Source: UBA2357 sp046295975 (GTDB lineage: Bacteria > Pseudomonadota > Gammaproteobacteria > Burkholderiales > Rhodocyclaceae). From it: a stretch of DNA of 64,000 bases. Made by a program: the position numbers and the translations under genes. Below are positions 53,283 to 62,800 of the stretch, one piece after another. The notes beneath the pieces were generated by a model. It did no database searches. It was given only the letters and a program-made list of their open reading frames with translations, and was not told the DNA's origin. Positions within the stretch are counted from its first letter, which is position 1. Every line of letters starts with the position of its first letter. Location of the stretch: contig JBKBMG010000028.1 in the NCBI GenBank assembly GCA_046295975.1, positions 6,064 to 70,063 on the forward strand, in the 5' to 3' direction.

Positions 53283-54338
53283 ATGACCGTGTGCAACCTG
53301 GATCGGGAGGGCGGTGTGAGCTTCAACATCAAGGCGGTAGTGGGCGACATCGTGCAGCACGTGGAGGAATTCGCGCTGGCCAACGAGAAGATCGCCAGCC
53401 AGACCAATCTGCTGGCGCTCAACGCCGCCATCGAGGCGGAACGGGCCGGCGAGGTGGGTCGGGGATTTGCGGTGGTCGCCAACGAGGTCAAGAAACTCGC
53501 CGAAAGTGCCGGTGCGATTTCCAAGAATCTGCGCTCGGTGGCACTGACCGACATTCGAGCCCAGACGGACGAGACCCAGCGCTACTTCAACGACATGGAG
53601 CGCGGGCGGCTGTCCGAGATGGCGCAGACCCTGGTGCAACTGATCGTGCGCAATCTCTACGAGCGCACCGCCGACGTGCGCTGGTGGGCGACCGACACTG
53701 CGTTGCACGCCTGTCTGGAGAAGCCGGAGCGGGAGGCGATCACCTTTGCCGAGTCGCGCCTGCAACTGATCAATCGCTTCTACTCGGTGTATCTGGACCT
53801 GGTGTTGGTCGATGCGGAGGGGCGGGTGGTCGCATCCTCCGCCCAGAGCCGCTACGCGCGCATGGCGGGCGCCGACCTGTCCGGGCAGGACTGGGTCAAG
53901 CGTGCCCTGGCGACCCGCAGCGGCGACGACTACATCGTCGACGACATCCAGCGTTCGCCGCTGCACGACGGCCGGCTGGTGGCCGTCTATGCCACTGCCG
54001 TGCGTGCCGGCGGCACGCCCAGGGGGCGCGCGGTGGGGGCGTTGGGTGTGTATTTCGATTGGGAAGAGCAGGCGCGCATCATCGTGCGTGATGAACCCAC
54101 GCTCTCCGAAGATGAATGGAAGCACAGCCGGGTGCTGTTGCTCGACGCCGACAAGCGCATCATCGCCGCCTCGGACGGCAAGAACCTGCTCGAGCGTTTC
54201 GACCTGCGCAGCGACGACAAGCAGAAAGGGCATTACTTCGCCAGGCCGGATTCACTGGTCGCCTTTGCACGCACCATCGGTTACCAGGAATACGATGGCC
54301 TGGGCTGGTATTGCGTGATCGTGCGCGACGGCAACTGA
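53283..54338 (+). CDS. Soluble MCP-like protein with N-terminal signalling tip and C-terminal Cache domain
   Basis: A 351-residue protein without membrane segments. Residues ~20-75 hold the chemoreceptor hairpin tip (KIASQTNLLALNAAIEAERAGEVGRGF, then VVANEVKKLAE) that binds CheA/CheW. The rest (about 110-350) is a Cache-type sensor domain (LVLVDAEGRVVASSAQ, YIVDDIQRSPLHD, VLLLDADKRIIAASDG). The normal MCP order is sensor first. The signalling part is very short, lacking the usual long coiled coil and methylation helices. It follows the amide operon, so sensing of amides or of nitrogen status is possible but unproven. A start further upstream is not supported. Confidence 0.8.
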   Translation: MTVCNLDREGGVSFNIKAVVGDIVQHVEEFALANEKIASQTNLLALNAAIEAERAGEVGRGFAVVANEVKKLAESAGAISKNLRSVALTDIRAQTDETQRYFNDMERGRLSEMAQTLVQLIVRNLYERTADVRWWATDTALHACLEKPEREAITFAESRLQLINRFYSVYLDLVLVDAEGRVVASSAQSRYARMAGADLSGQDWVKRALATRSGDDYIVDDIQRSPLHDGRLVAVYATAVRAGGTPRGRAVGALGVYFDWEEQARIIVRDEPTLSEDEWKHSRVLLLDADKRIIAASDGKNLLERFDLRSDDKQKGHYFARPDSLVAFARTIGYQEYDGLGWYCVIVRDGN

Positions 54339-54387
54339 CTGGGCGAAGCAGTCGTAGTGAGCGGGTAGCGGCTTCTGCGTTCGCCCC

Positions 54388-54409
54388 CCGGAAAGTCCGA
54401 CTTTTCCGG
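54388..54409 (+). terminator. Hairpin after the MCP-like gene
   Basis: CCGGAAA (54388-54394) pairs with TTTCCGG (54403-54409) around GTCCGACT, 50 bp after the stop. No long U-tract. Confidence 0.45.
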
Positions 54410-54446
54410 TCGGATTTGGCGCAGGGTATGCGGGCTTGGCGGTAAA

Positions 54447-56681
54447 ATGGGCGCCATCATGAAGGTTTCCGCCCAGCACACTCCGTCCCCGTCGCCCCTG
54501 TTCGCCCGCGCCCGTCCGCCGGCACGGCCGGCGCCCTTTCTACCGATGTCGCGCGACGAGATGCGCGCGCTGGGCTGGGACGCCTGCGACGTCATCATCG
54601 TTACCGGCGACGCCTACATCGACCACCCCAGCTTCGGCATGGCCCTGGTCGGTCGCTTGCTCGAGGCGCAGGGCTTCCGCGTGGGCGTCATCAGCCAGCC
54701 GGACTGGAAGAGCGCCGACGCCTTCCGCGCACTGGGCCGGCCGCGGCTGTTCTTCGGCATTACCGCGGGCAACATGGATTCCATGGTCAACCGCTACACC
54801 GCCGACCGCAAGATCCGCTCCGACGATGCCTATACCCCGCACGCCGAGGCCGGCAAACGCCCCGACCGGGCGGTGACGGTGTATGCCCAGCGCGCCCGCG
54901 AAGCCTTCCCGGATGCTCACGTCGTGATCGGCAGCATCGAGGCGAGCCTGCGGCGGATTGCCCATTACGACTACTGGTCGGACAAGGTGCGGCGTTCCGT
55001 GCTGCCGGACGCCAAGGCCGACATCCTGCTCTTCGGCAATGCCGAGCGGGCGCTGGTCGACCTGGCCCATCGCCTGGATGCCGGCGAGGCCATGGCGGAC
55101 ATCCGTGACCTGCGTGGCACGGCTTTCATGGTCAAACCGGGCTGGTTGCCCGATGAAACCTGGGCTGAGCAGGATTCGCTGACACTCGACCGGCCCGGCC
55201 GCATCGAGCCGCATGCCGATCCGTATGTCATGGAGCCGGCCGCAAGCGGTGGTGCCAGCGACGCCAGCTGTAGCACGCCGGCGGCGGCCGGCGGCGATTC
55301 CCAGGCCCGGGCCGCGTCGGTCCAGCCCGTGCGCATCGTGCCGCTGGCCGAGCGGGTGGCGGCGCGGCGCGCGCAGCGCGGGCGCACGGTGATCCGCCTG
55401 CCCGCCTACGAGGCGGTGAGTGCCGACCCGGTGATGTATGCGCATGCTTCGCGGGTCTTCCACCTCGAGTCCAACCCCGGCAATGCCCGGGCGATGGTAC
55501 AGGCCCACGGCGAGGGGCCGGGGCGCCGCGACGTGTGGCTGAATCCGCCGCCGGTTCCACTGACCACGCCTGAAATGGATTTCGTGTATGGCCTGCCTTA
55601 TGCCCGCAGGCCGCATCCGGCCTATGGTGATGCACGCATTCCCGCCTGGGACATGATCAAGTTCTCGATCAACATCATGCGCGGCTGTTTCGGCGGCTGT
55701 ACCTTCTGCTCCATTACCGAGCACGAGGGGCGCATCATCCAGAGCCGCTCGGAGGCCTCCATCCTCCACGAGATCGAGGAAATCCGCGACAAGACGCCGG
55801 AGTTCAAGGGACACATCACCGATCTGGGCGGCCCCACCGCCAACATGTACCGCATGGCCTGCAAGGACCCGAAGATCGAGTCCTCGTGCCGGCGCTTGTC
55901 CTGCGTGTACCCCGGCATCTGCGAGAACCTGAACACCGACCATGCGCCGTTGATCTCGCTGTACCGCAAGGCGCGCGCGATCCCCGGGGTCAAGCGGGTC
56001 ACCATCGGTTCCGGCCTGCGCTACGACCTGGCAGTGCGCTCGCCGGAATACGTGAAGGAGCTCGTGACGCATCACGTCAGCGGTCTGCTCAAGATCGCGC
56101 CCGAACACACCGAACAGGGGACGCTCTCCAAGATGATGAAGCCGGGCATCGGCACCTACGAGGCGTTCCGCAAGCTGTTCGACAAATACTCCGCCGCCGC
56201 GGGCAAGAAGCAGCACCTGGTGCCGTACTTCATTGCCGCCCATCCCGGCTGTACCGACGAGGACATGGTGAATCTGGCCTTGTGGCTGAAGCAGAACAAT
56301 TTCCGCCCGGATCAGGTGCAGACCTTCATGCCCACCCCGATGGCGATGGCGACCACCATGTACCACAGTCGCAAGAATCCGCTGCGGCGCGTCGGCAAGG
56401 ATTCCGAAACCGTCGAAACGGCGCGTTCCGGCAAGCAGCGCAAGTTCCACAAGGCCTTGCTGCGCTGGCACGACCCGGACAACTGGCCGTTGATCCGCGA
56501 AGGTCTCAAGGCCATGGGCCGCAGCGAGTTGATCGGAAACCGGCCGGACCAACTGGTGCCGCGCGAGGGCGGTGTTGCGGCGCGTGCCGCCACGCCGCCG
56601 AAGCATGCCATGCCGCCCAAGGCGCCGCGCAAGGCGACGGTGCGCGGCGGCCCGGGCAGGAGCGTGGCGCGGCGATCCTGA
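54447..56681 (+). CDS. ygiQ: YgiQ family radical SAM protein
   Basis: A 744-residue radical SAM protein of the YgiQ/UPF0313 family. The cluster motif is MRGCFGGCTFC near residues 412-421 (C-x3-C-x2-C). N-terminal text DVIIVTGDAYIDHPSFGMAL and FFGITAGNMDSMVNRYTADR is characteristic. The reaction is unknown. A short insertion of low complexity (GGASDASCSTPAAAGGDS) lies near residue 275, and a basic Ala/Pro/Lys tail ends the protein. The start could also be the ATG at 54459. Confidence 0.93.
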   Translation: MGAIMKVSAQHTPSPSPLFARARPPARPAPFLPMSRDEMRALGWDACDVIIVTGDAYIDHPSFGMALVGRLLEAQGFRVGVISQPDWKSADAFRALGRPRLFFGITAGNMDSMVNRYTADRKIRSDDAYTPHAEAGKRPDRAVTVYAQRAREAFPDAHVVIGSIEASLRRIAHYDYWSDKVRRSVLPDAKADILLFGNAERALVDLAHRLDAGEAMADIRDLRGTAFMVKPGWLPDETWAEQDSLTLDRPGRIEPHADPYVMEPAASGGASDASCSTPAAAGGDSQARAASVQPVRIVPLAERVAARRAQRGRTVIRLPAYEAVSADPVMYAHASRVFHLESNPGNARAMVQAHGEGPGRRDVWLNPPPVPLTTPEMDFVYGLPYARRPHPAYGDARIPAWDMIKFSINIMRGCFGGCTFCSITEHEGRIIQSRSEASILHEIEEIRDKTPEFKGHITDLGGPTANMYRMACKDPKIESSCRRLSCVYPGICENLNTDHAPLISLYRKARAIPGVKRVTIGSGLRYDLAVRSPEYVKELVTHHVSGLLKIAPEHTEQGTLSKMMKPGIGTYEAFRKLFDKYSAAAGKKQHLVPYFIAAHPGCTDEDMVNLALWLKQNNFRPDQVQTFMPTPMAMATTMYHSRKNPLRRVGKDSETVETARSGKQRKFHKALLRWHDPDNWPLIREGLKAMGRSELIGNRPDQLVPREGGVAARAATPPKHAMPPKAPRKATVRGGPGRSVARRS

Positions 56682-56832
56682 GGCGAGCACCGCTGGAGCG
56701 CGGTCAGAGGCCGCGCTTCGCGGCGCCTGACCGGTGCAATGCCACTACGCTACTGCGCGTCCCCAATGGCGGCCAGCTGAGCTTGTCGGGAGAGCGCTCG
56801 CGACGCTTTGGGTCAGAACGCCTCAAGCGTGC

Positions 56833-57882
56833 TCACTTGGCGCAAATGGCTTGTGCGGTGATCCTGTACGAGGCGCCGCCCGCGGAGTATTTACATGTCC
56901 AGGTGGTGGATGATGATGGCCCCGAACTGAACAGATAGGTCTCGTTCCCGTCGGAGGTGTTGTCATTTGATGTGCACCCGCCGCCTGTCATCAATCCGTC
57001 GGCCGGATCGCAGGTTGCAGACACCGTCTGCGCGGACGAATACCCGTTTCCTCCAGGCCCGTCTACCGACTTGATCACGACCGTGCCGATCGCCCCCGCA
57101 GGGCCAGTTGCGCCGGTGGCGCCGGTGGGCCCCGCCGGTCCGGCGGGGCCTGTTGGTCCGGTCGGACCGGCGACGCCGGTCGGGCCGGCCGGCCCCTGGA
57201 TGCCTTGAATACCTTGCGCGCCCTGTGGACCGGTGGGTCCAGTCGGGCCAGTGTCGCCGGTGGGGCCGGTCGCACCGGTGGGGCCGATCAGGCTGGTGCC
57301 GGCGGGCCAGGCGCCTCCGGCCTTGGGGCCATAGACCGTGGTGCTGGTGCTGTCGAAGTAGAAGTCGCCGTTATTGCCGATGCTGGCATTGGGGGCGCCT
57401 GCACCGGAGAGCATGCTGGCACCGGTCGGACCAACGGGACCGACAGGCCCGGTACTTCCGGTGGCCCCTGTCGGCCCGTCGGGGCCTTGCGGACCGGCAG
57501 GGCCGATGGCGCCGGTCGGTCCCTCCGGGCCTGCCGGACCGGCCACGCCCGCCGGTCCCGCCTCTCCTGTGGGACCGGCCGGTCCCGCGGGGCCCGTTGC
57601 ACCCGTGGCACCGGTCACGCCACCGCTGCAGGGGCCAAGCTGGCCGGTGGCAGCATCGAAGCAGGTCACATTGTCTTGCTGGGCCGCACTGTTGAGCCCG
57701 GGGATGTTCACCGTACCCGCGTCATCGACACGAAATCGATTGGTGGTGTTGGCCGAGTCGCGTACCGCGAAACCGCCACCGGCGGGCGGGCGAATGGTTA
57801 CGTCCGCCGCCATGGTCGCTTGGGGCAGCACCATGCACAAAGTCAGCAGAAGTCTGGATGGGGCGCGGGGGGACGAGTTCAT
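56833..57882 (-). CDS. Exported collagen-like triple-helix repeat protein
   Basis: A 349-residue protein with a signal peptide (SRLLLTLCMVLPQATMA). Two blocks of Gly-X-Y repeats rich in GPTGATGPAG and GPAGP (about residues 88-152 and 198-270) flank a globular module (GNNGDFYFDSTSTTVYGPK) of a kind seen in spore-surface and tail-fibre collagen-like proteins. The C-terminal domain has four Cys (ATCDPADG, GGCTSNDN, WTCKYSAGG, AICAK). It is probably a trimeric surface fibre. Convergent with ygiQ. Confidence 0.88.
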   Translation of the reverse strand: MNSSPRAPSRLLLTLCMVLPQATMAADVTIRPPAGGGFAVRDSANTTNRFRVDDAGTVNIPGLNSAAQQDNVTCFDAATGQLGPCSGGVTGATGATGPAGPAGPTGEAGPAGVAGPAGPEGPTGAIGPAGPQGPDGPTGATGSTGPVGPVGPTGASMLSGAGAPNASIGNNGDFYFDSTSTTVYGPKAGGAWPAGTSLIGPTGATGPTGDTGPTGPTGPQGAQGIQGIQGPAGPTGVAGPTGPTGPAGPAGPTGATGATGPAGAIGTVVIKSVDGPGGNGYSSAQTVSATCDPADGLMTGGGCTSNDNTSDGNETYLFSSGPSSSTTWTCKYSAGGASYRITAQAICAK

Positions 57883-58527
57883 TCCTGGAGTGCTCCAGTC
57901 GATGGTGAGGATGTTCGGACGCCGGCTGTCTCAGTGACCGGCGTGCGGCCCGTGCCAGGGAGGAGACGAGAATGCGATCGCCCACGCTTGGGGGCAGGTG
58001 TACTGGCACGCGGGCGGGTAACGGGCCACGACGCATGGTTCGGCCCGAATCGCCTGAGTCGGCAGGTATCAAGCGCGTTGTCGTCCGCGCACGCAGCAAG
58101 CAGCGTGAAATGCCGTCGCGGTAATGGCGGATGGCGGATGGCGGACTGACTTGTCTTCTTCGTGTTCTCCCTGGCCGGAGAACGCTAACACCGGTGTTTC
58201 AGCCTGACAAGGTCATCGATCACAAGTGACGACTGACGCCGGATTTCGAGCGTTGTCGACCACTTCGCTGGATTGGACATCAGGGGGCGCAAGCGAGGGC
58301 GATTCGCGCAAGCCATGGCAACGACTGTGCGTGCCGGAGCGAAGCGAAAATCGGCGATCATGCCAGCTGATACGGCAATATTGTTGAGAATTGTTAATTC
58401 CTACCCCGGCGGTATCTCTGCGGCGCTGATTCCGGTTCGCGGCGCTACCATCGTCCTCGATTCGACAAGAAACAGAATAATTCCCACGCGCGCTCAGCCG
58501 CATGGGGAGCGGAATCGGGGTGAGGTC
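57883..58527. other. Divergent spacer collagen-like gene / response regulator
   Basis: 645 bp without a supported gene. AT-richer than its surroundings near 58370-58490. Two short palindromes, GAATT-GTT-AATTC (58388-58400) and GAATAATTC (58475-58483), are possible operators for the response regulator. A triple ATGGCGG repeat lies near 58125. Confidence 0.6.
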
Positions 58528-59304
58528 ATGGTAGGGGTAAAGGTCGATGGCATTCGTGTCGATGTTGCGATTCATGATGAGCGAGTGCGTGCGGAAGTGG
58601 TGCGCGGGCTTGCGTGCGCGGGCTTCGAGGTGCGCGGCTTCGGCAGTGCGCGAGAATTGTACTTCGGCCAGCTAATGCGTCCGGGCGCGCTGGTCATGGT
58701 TGACCTTGATCTGCCGGACGAAGACGGCCTGGATGTGGTCGAGCGGCTGCGGCGGGTGGCCGGCGTCGGTATCGTGGTGCTCGCCGAGCGTGGCCGCAGC
58801 GACGACGCCATTCACAGTCTGACGCGCGGCGCCGACGCCTATCTGGTCAAACCGGTCGATTTGCGGGCGCTCGCGGCAACGCTGGTGAGCGTGCACAGGC
58901 GGGTGGCCGAGTCGGTTGGCGCGGGCGCGCAGGCCGGCATGGGACGCGAGCGTCTCGCCGGCGACCAAGATCAAGGCGGTGAGCCCGGTCAATACCGTCA
59001 AAGCGGTGCGAGCTGGCGTCTGCACGCCGATGCCTGGGAATTGCTCGCACCGGGCGGAACCGTGGTGTCGCTCAGTGCTTCGGAACGTGCTGTGTTGCTG
59101 GCGCTGTTCGACGCCCCGGGGCGTGCCGTGCCGCGCCAGGCGCTGGTCAGTGCGCTCGGCCATCATCCCGATTACTACCTCGATCATCGCCTGGACATGC
59201 TGATGAGCCGGTTGCGGCGCAAGGTTCGTGAGCGCGTCGGTCATCCGCTGCCGATCAAGGCCGTGCGCGGCGTCGGCTACATGTTGTCGTTGCGCCCGGG
59301 CTGA
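58528..59304 (+). CDS. OmpR-type response regulator (orphan)
   Basis: A 258-residue regulator: receiver with Asp near residue 58 (MVDLDLPDEDGLDVV) and Lys in AYLVKPVDLRAL; a Gly/Gln-rich linker (residues 128-160); and a C-terminal winged helix (VSLSASERAVLLALFDAPGR, VRGVGYMLSL). No sensor kinase gene is adjacent. The N-terminal part lacks the usual DD pair (VDVAIHDERVRAE), having a single acidic position. A GAGG site precedes ATG 58528. Possible target: the large surface protein downstream. Confidence 0.85.
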   Translation: MVGVKVDGIRVDVAIHDERVRAEVVRGLACAGFEVRGFGSARELYFGQLMRPGALVMVDLDLPDEDGLDVVERLRRVAGVGIVVLAERGRSDDAIHSLTRGADAYLVKPVDLRALAATLVSVHRRVAESVGAGAQAGMGRERLAGDQDQGGEPGQYRQSGASWRLHADAWELLAPGGTVVSLSASERAVLLALFDAPGRAVPRQALVSALGHHPDYYLDHRLDMLMSRLRRKVRERVGHPLPIKAVRGVGYMLSLRPG

Positions 59305-59874
59305 ACGCCGGTGAAGCAGTGTTTGCAGGCGGTCCGGTTGCAAGGCGCGCGGCGCACGGCGACCGGAACGTATCAAGCGGATGGGCGAGGGCGCGAGTTC
59401 CGCGCATCGTTCAGCATCTGGCTACCATCTGCTCGTCATCGGGACGCGCTGCAGGGTGATGTTGTTCTCCATCCACCTCCCTCTTCAACCTCCCTCTTCA
59501 CATTCCCCCTTCGTTCAGGACTGCTTCGGTCAGTTCGTTCCGTCGCCTGACATTGCCCTGTCTGGCTCGGTCGGTGCAAGTCGACTTGCCTTCGTCATTT
59601 TCGGCCTCGCCGATCGCGCGCCTGCGCGGTGCGTCCGCGAGCTGTTCACGCGCCACCGGTACACATCCGCGACCTGACGAAACGTCAATTTGCGTTGCGG
59701 CGTCGTTGTGTTGGTGAGTTTCTGGATAGGTTCGCTCGTATTTGAAAAGATTATTGAATTTGCGTGAGGGAAGGCCAGAGGCCGTTCTCATAGACTCCGC
59801 CCCTTCATGGCGCGGTGCGGGCGAGCTTGCCCGGGCGCGCGCCGCCATGCGTTTCTGTTTGGAAGAGGACGAGC
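59305..59874. other. Spacer upstream of the DUF11 gene
   Basis: 570 bp without a supported gene. It has a pyrimidine-rich direct repeat (CCTCCCTCTTCA twice, about 59473-59504), a TGACG-AAA-CGTCA palindrome and an AT-rich stretch near 59735-59765 likely to hold the promoter. Confidence 0.6.
59675..59687 (+). promoter_or_regulatory. TGACG-AAA-CGTCA palindrome
   Basis: A perfect 5-bp inverted repeat around AAA, about 190 bp before the DUF11 gene start, in a non-coding stretch. Possible operator; the binding protein is unknown. Confidence 0.3.
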
Positions 59875-62800
59875 ATGAGTACCAGCCAACTGTCGGCGGG
59901 CGGCCACAAGCGCATTCCTGGCCGCTCGTCTTTCATCGTTCGCACCGCGTTTGCGGTCGCCGCGATGATCCTGTCCGGCGCGGCCTTCGCGCAGCAAGCG
60001 GACTTACTGGTGAACCATACCGACGCGCCCGATCCCGGGCCCGCGGGCGGCATCTTCACCTACACCATGAGAATTACCAATAACGGCCCGAACACGGCTG
60101 ACGACGTACAGTTCGTCAACACCATGCCGCCGGGTTCCACTTTCGTGGACTTCGTGCAGACCGCCGGCCAGGCCACCGCCTGCACGGTGAACGTCGGGGG
60201 GCAGAATCAGTGCAGCATCGGCGCCCTGCCGGTTGGCATCGGCAGCTCGGTGACCTATGAGTTGAGGGTCGTCCTTCCCACGGCCGGGGTGTACACCAAC
60301 CGGGTGAACGTCACCAGCGCGACGCCGGACCCCAACCCCAGCAACAACGTAGACAACGACAATACCAAGCAGGACACCACCGCAACCGCCGCCGCAGATC
60401 TCGTGATGAATGCAGAGGCGCGGGTCGGCGGCGTGGCGGTGGCGTCGGTGATCGCGGGTCAGCACTTCGACTACGTGTTGTCGGCCACCAACCAGGGCCC
60501 CAATGCGGTCGATGCCAACGGCCGTATCCGAATCGACTTCACCGTGCCGACGGGTGTCGCGGTGCGCTCGGCGCCGACCGGCAGCGGCTGGTCGTGCACG
60601 CCTTCGGGGTCGTTCCCGCGGCCGGCAGGGACGGTGTTCACCTGCGAACGCACCGGTGCCAATGCACAACTGAACGTGGGTGCGACCACGGCGACGCTGA
60701 CCGTGCCCGCCGTCGCCAACATCGAGGCCGGCGTGGGCAGTGAGATCCAGGCGTCGTTCGATGTGTCGGCGTTCCAGCCGAACACGCAGTCGATGCCGGA
60801 TGGCGATCTGACCAACAACAACCAAGTCGTGCTGCTCGAGTCGACACCCGGCAGTGACTTGTCGATCACCAAGACGCGCAGTCCGGCCACCGTCGCGGTG
60901 GGCGAGAACGTCAGCTTCACGCTTACGCCGCGCTTCAATGGCGGCCTGGCGCCCAGCGGTACGATCCGCGTCACCGACACGCTGCATGCCAGTCTCGGCC
61001 TGGTGAGCGCTGACGGGGCCGGATGGGCATGCGGAGCGGTCGGGCAGACGGTGACGTGTACCCGCGCCGACGGCGCGGCCTTGGCCAATTTCACCAACCT
61101 GCCAGCCATCACCATCGTGGCGACAGCCAACGCCGCCGGCAGCATTCCGAACACCGGCGAGGTCGATGCCACCGGCGTCGGCGCACATCCGGACCCACAA
61201 CCAGACAACAACACCTCGTCGGTCAGCGTCAACGCCGACGACCAGGCGGACCTCGGCCTGACCAAGGCTGCCTCGCTGAACCCGGTGCTGGTCGGCCAGG
61301 GCTTCAATTACACGCTGACGGTGCGCAACAACGGCCCGCTCGGCATCCCGAACGGCCAGACCATTACCGTCACCGACCAGATCCCGGCCAACGTCCGGGT
61401 CACCGCCACACCGACCGGAACGGGCTGGAGTTGCACCTCCAGTACCGGCAGCTTCCCCGCCGACGGACCGGCGACCGTGACCTGCACCCGGGACAGTGGA
61501 TTGAACAACGGCTCGACCTCGGTGATCACCATGCCGGCCGAGCTGACCGCCGCCGGCACCTTCACCAACAATGCCTGCGTGGCGCTGGCCCCGGGCAGCC
61601 GCAACGACGGCAACGCCGCGAACGACTGCGAAGGCCGTGCCGTGACCGCTTCCGGCGTGCTTGGCACGGGTGCGGATCTGCGCGTCGTGTCCAAGACCGC
61701 CGGCCCCGATCCGGTCGCCACCGGGGAGAATCTCACCTACGTGATCACCGTGCGCAATGAAGGGCCCGACCCCGCCACCAACGTGCGGGTCACCGACACG
61801 CTGAGCAGCCTGATGAGCACCGGCGGCCTGCAGAGCGTGTCGGCGAGCCAGGGCTCCTGCCTGCCCGCCGCGCCCGCCAACGGCCCGTCGGTCACCGTGC
61901 AGTGCGAGCTTGGCACATTGGCCGCAGACGACAGTGCGACCGTCACCATCGTCGTCCGCCCGCGGGCGGCGACCACGGGTCCGCGCACCAACACCGCCAG
62001 CGTGTGGTCGGCCGACATTGGCGACCCGGACCCGTTGAACAACAGCGGCAGCGTGACCAGCCAGGTGATCGCGGTGGCGGATCTGGAGATCTCCAAGACC
62101 GACACGCCCGATCCGGTGCGCGCAGGGGCGCCGCTGACCTATGTGGTTACCGTCACCAACCCGGCCGGGCTGTCCTCTGCCGCCAACGTGGTGATGACGG
62201 ACACCCTGCCGGCCAATGGCGCCTTCATCGAGCTGGTCGACGCCGGCACGGCCAACTGCACCACTGTGCCTGCGGCCGGTGCGATCGGTGGCCAACTGGT
62301 GTGCGAGTGGGCTTCGATCGCGTCGGGGCAGCAGCGTTCGGTCAGCTACCGCATCCGTCCGTTGGCCGGGCAGGGCGACAGCGTCACCAACACCGCCGTC
62401 GCCACCACCACCACGCGCAACAGCGCCGGCGTGGAGAACCCCTCGGTGACGGCCAGCACCACCACCGACGTCATCGAGCCGGAGCTCGACGTGCTGATCA
62501 ACAAGTCGGACGACGTCGACCCGGTGCCACTGGGCGGCTCCGTTCGCTACACCATCAGCATCACCAACAACGGGCCGTCGTACGCCACCAATCCGGTCAT
62601 GACCGACGTATTTCCGACCGCCGGCGAGACGCCCACCGCCTTGTTCAGCTACCAGGGCAATCTCGTGGTCAGTGGCGGCGGCAGCTGCGACGAGCCGACG
62701 CTGGGCGTCACCGCCGGGACGCTGCGCTGCACCTGGCCGGGGCTTGCCGACGGTGAGACGCAGACAGTCGCCTACGACATGATCGCCGAGGCCATCACCA

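Noticed and set aside
57075..57640. Regular short repeats that could suggest a CRISPR array or microsatellite
   Set aside because: The period is codon-based and explained by Gly-X-Y collagen repeats; there are no spacers.
56833..57882. Prophage tail-fibre locus
   Set aside because: Collagen-like modules occur in phage tails, but no phage structural, lysis or integrase genes are near.
58120..58146. Triple ATGGCGG repeat as a regulatory array
   Set aside because: Only three short imperfect units with no clear link to a promoter.
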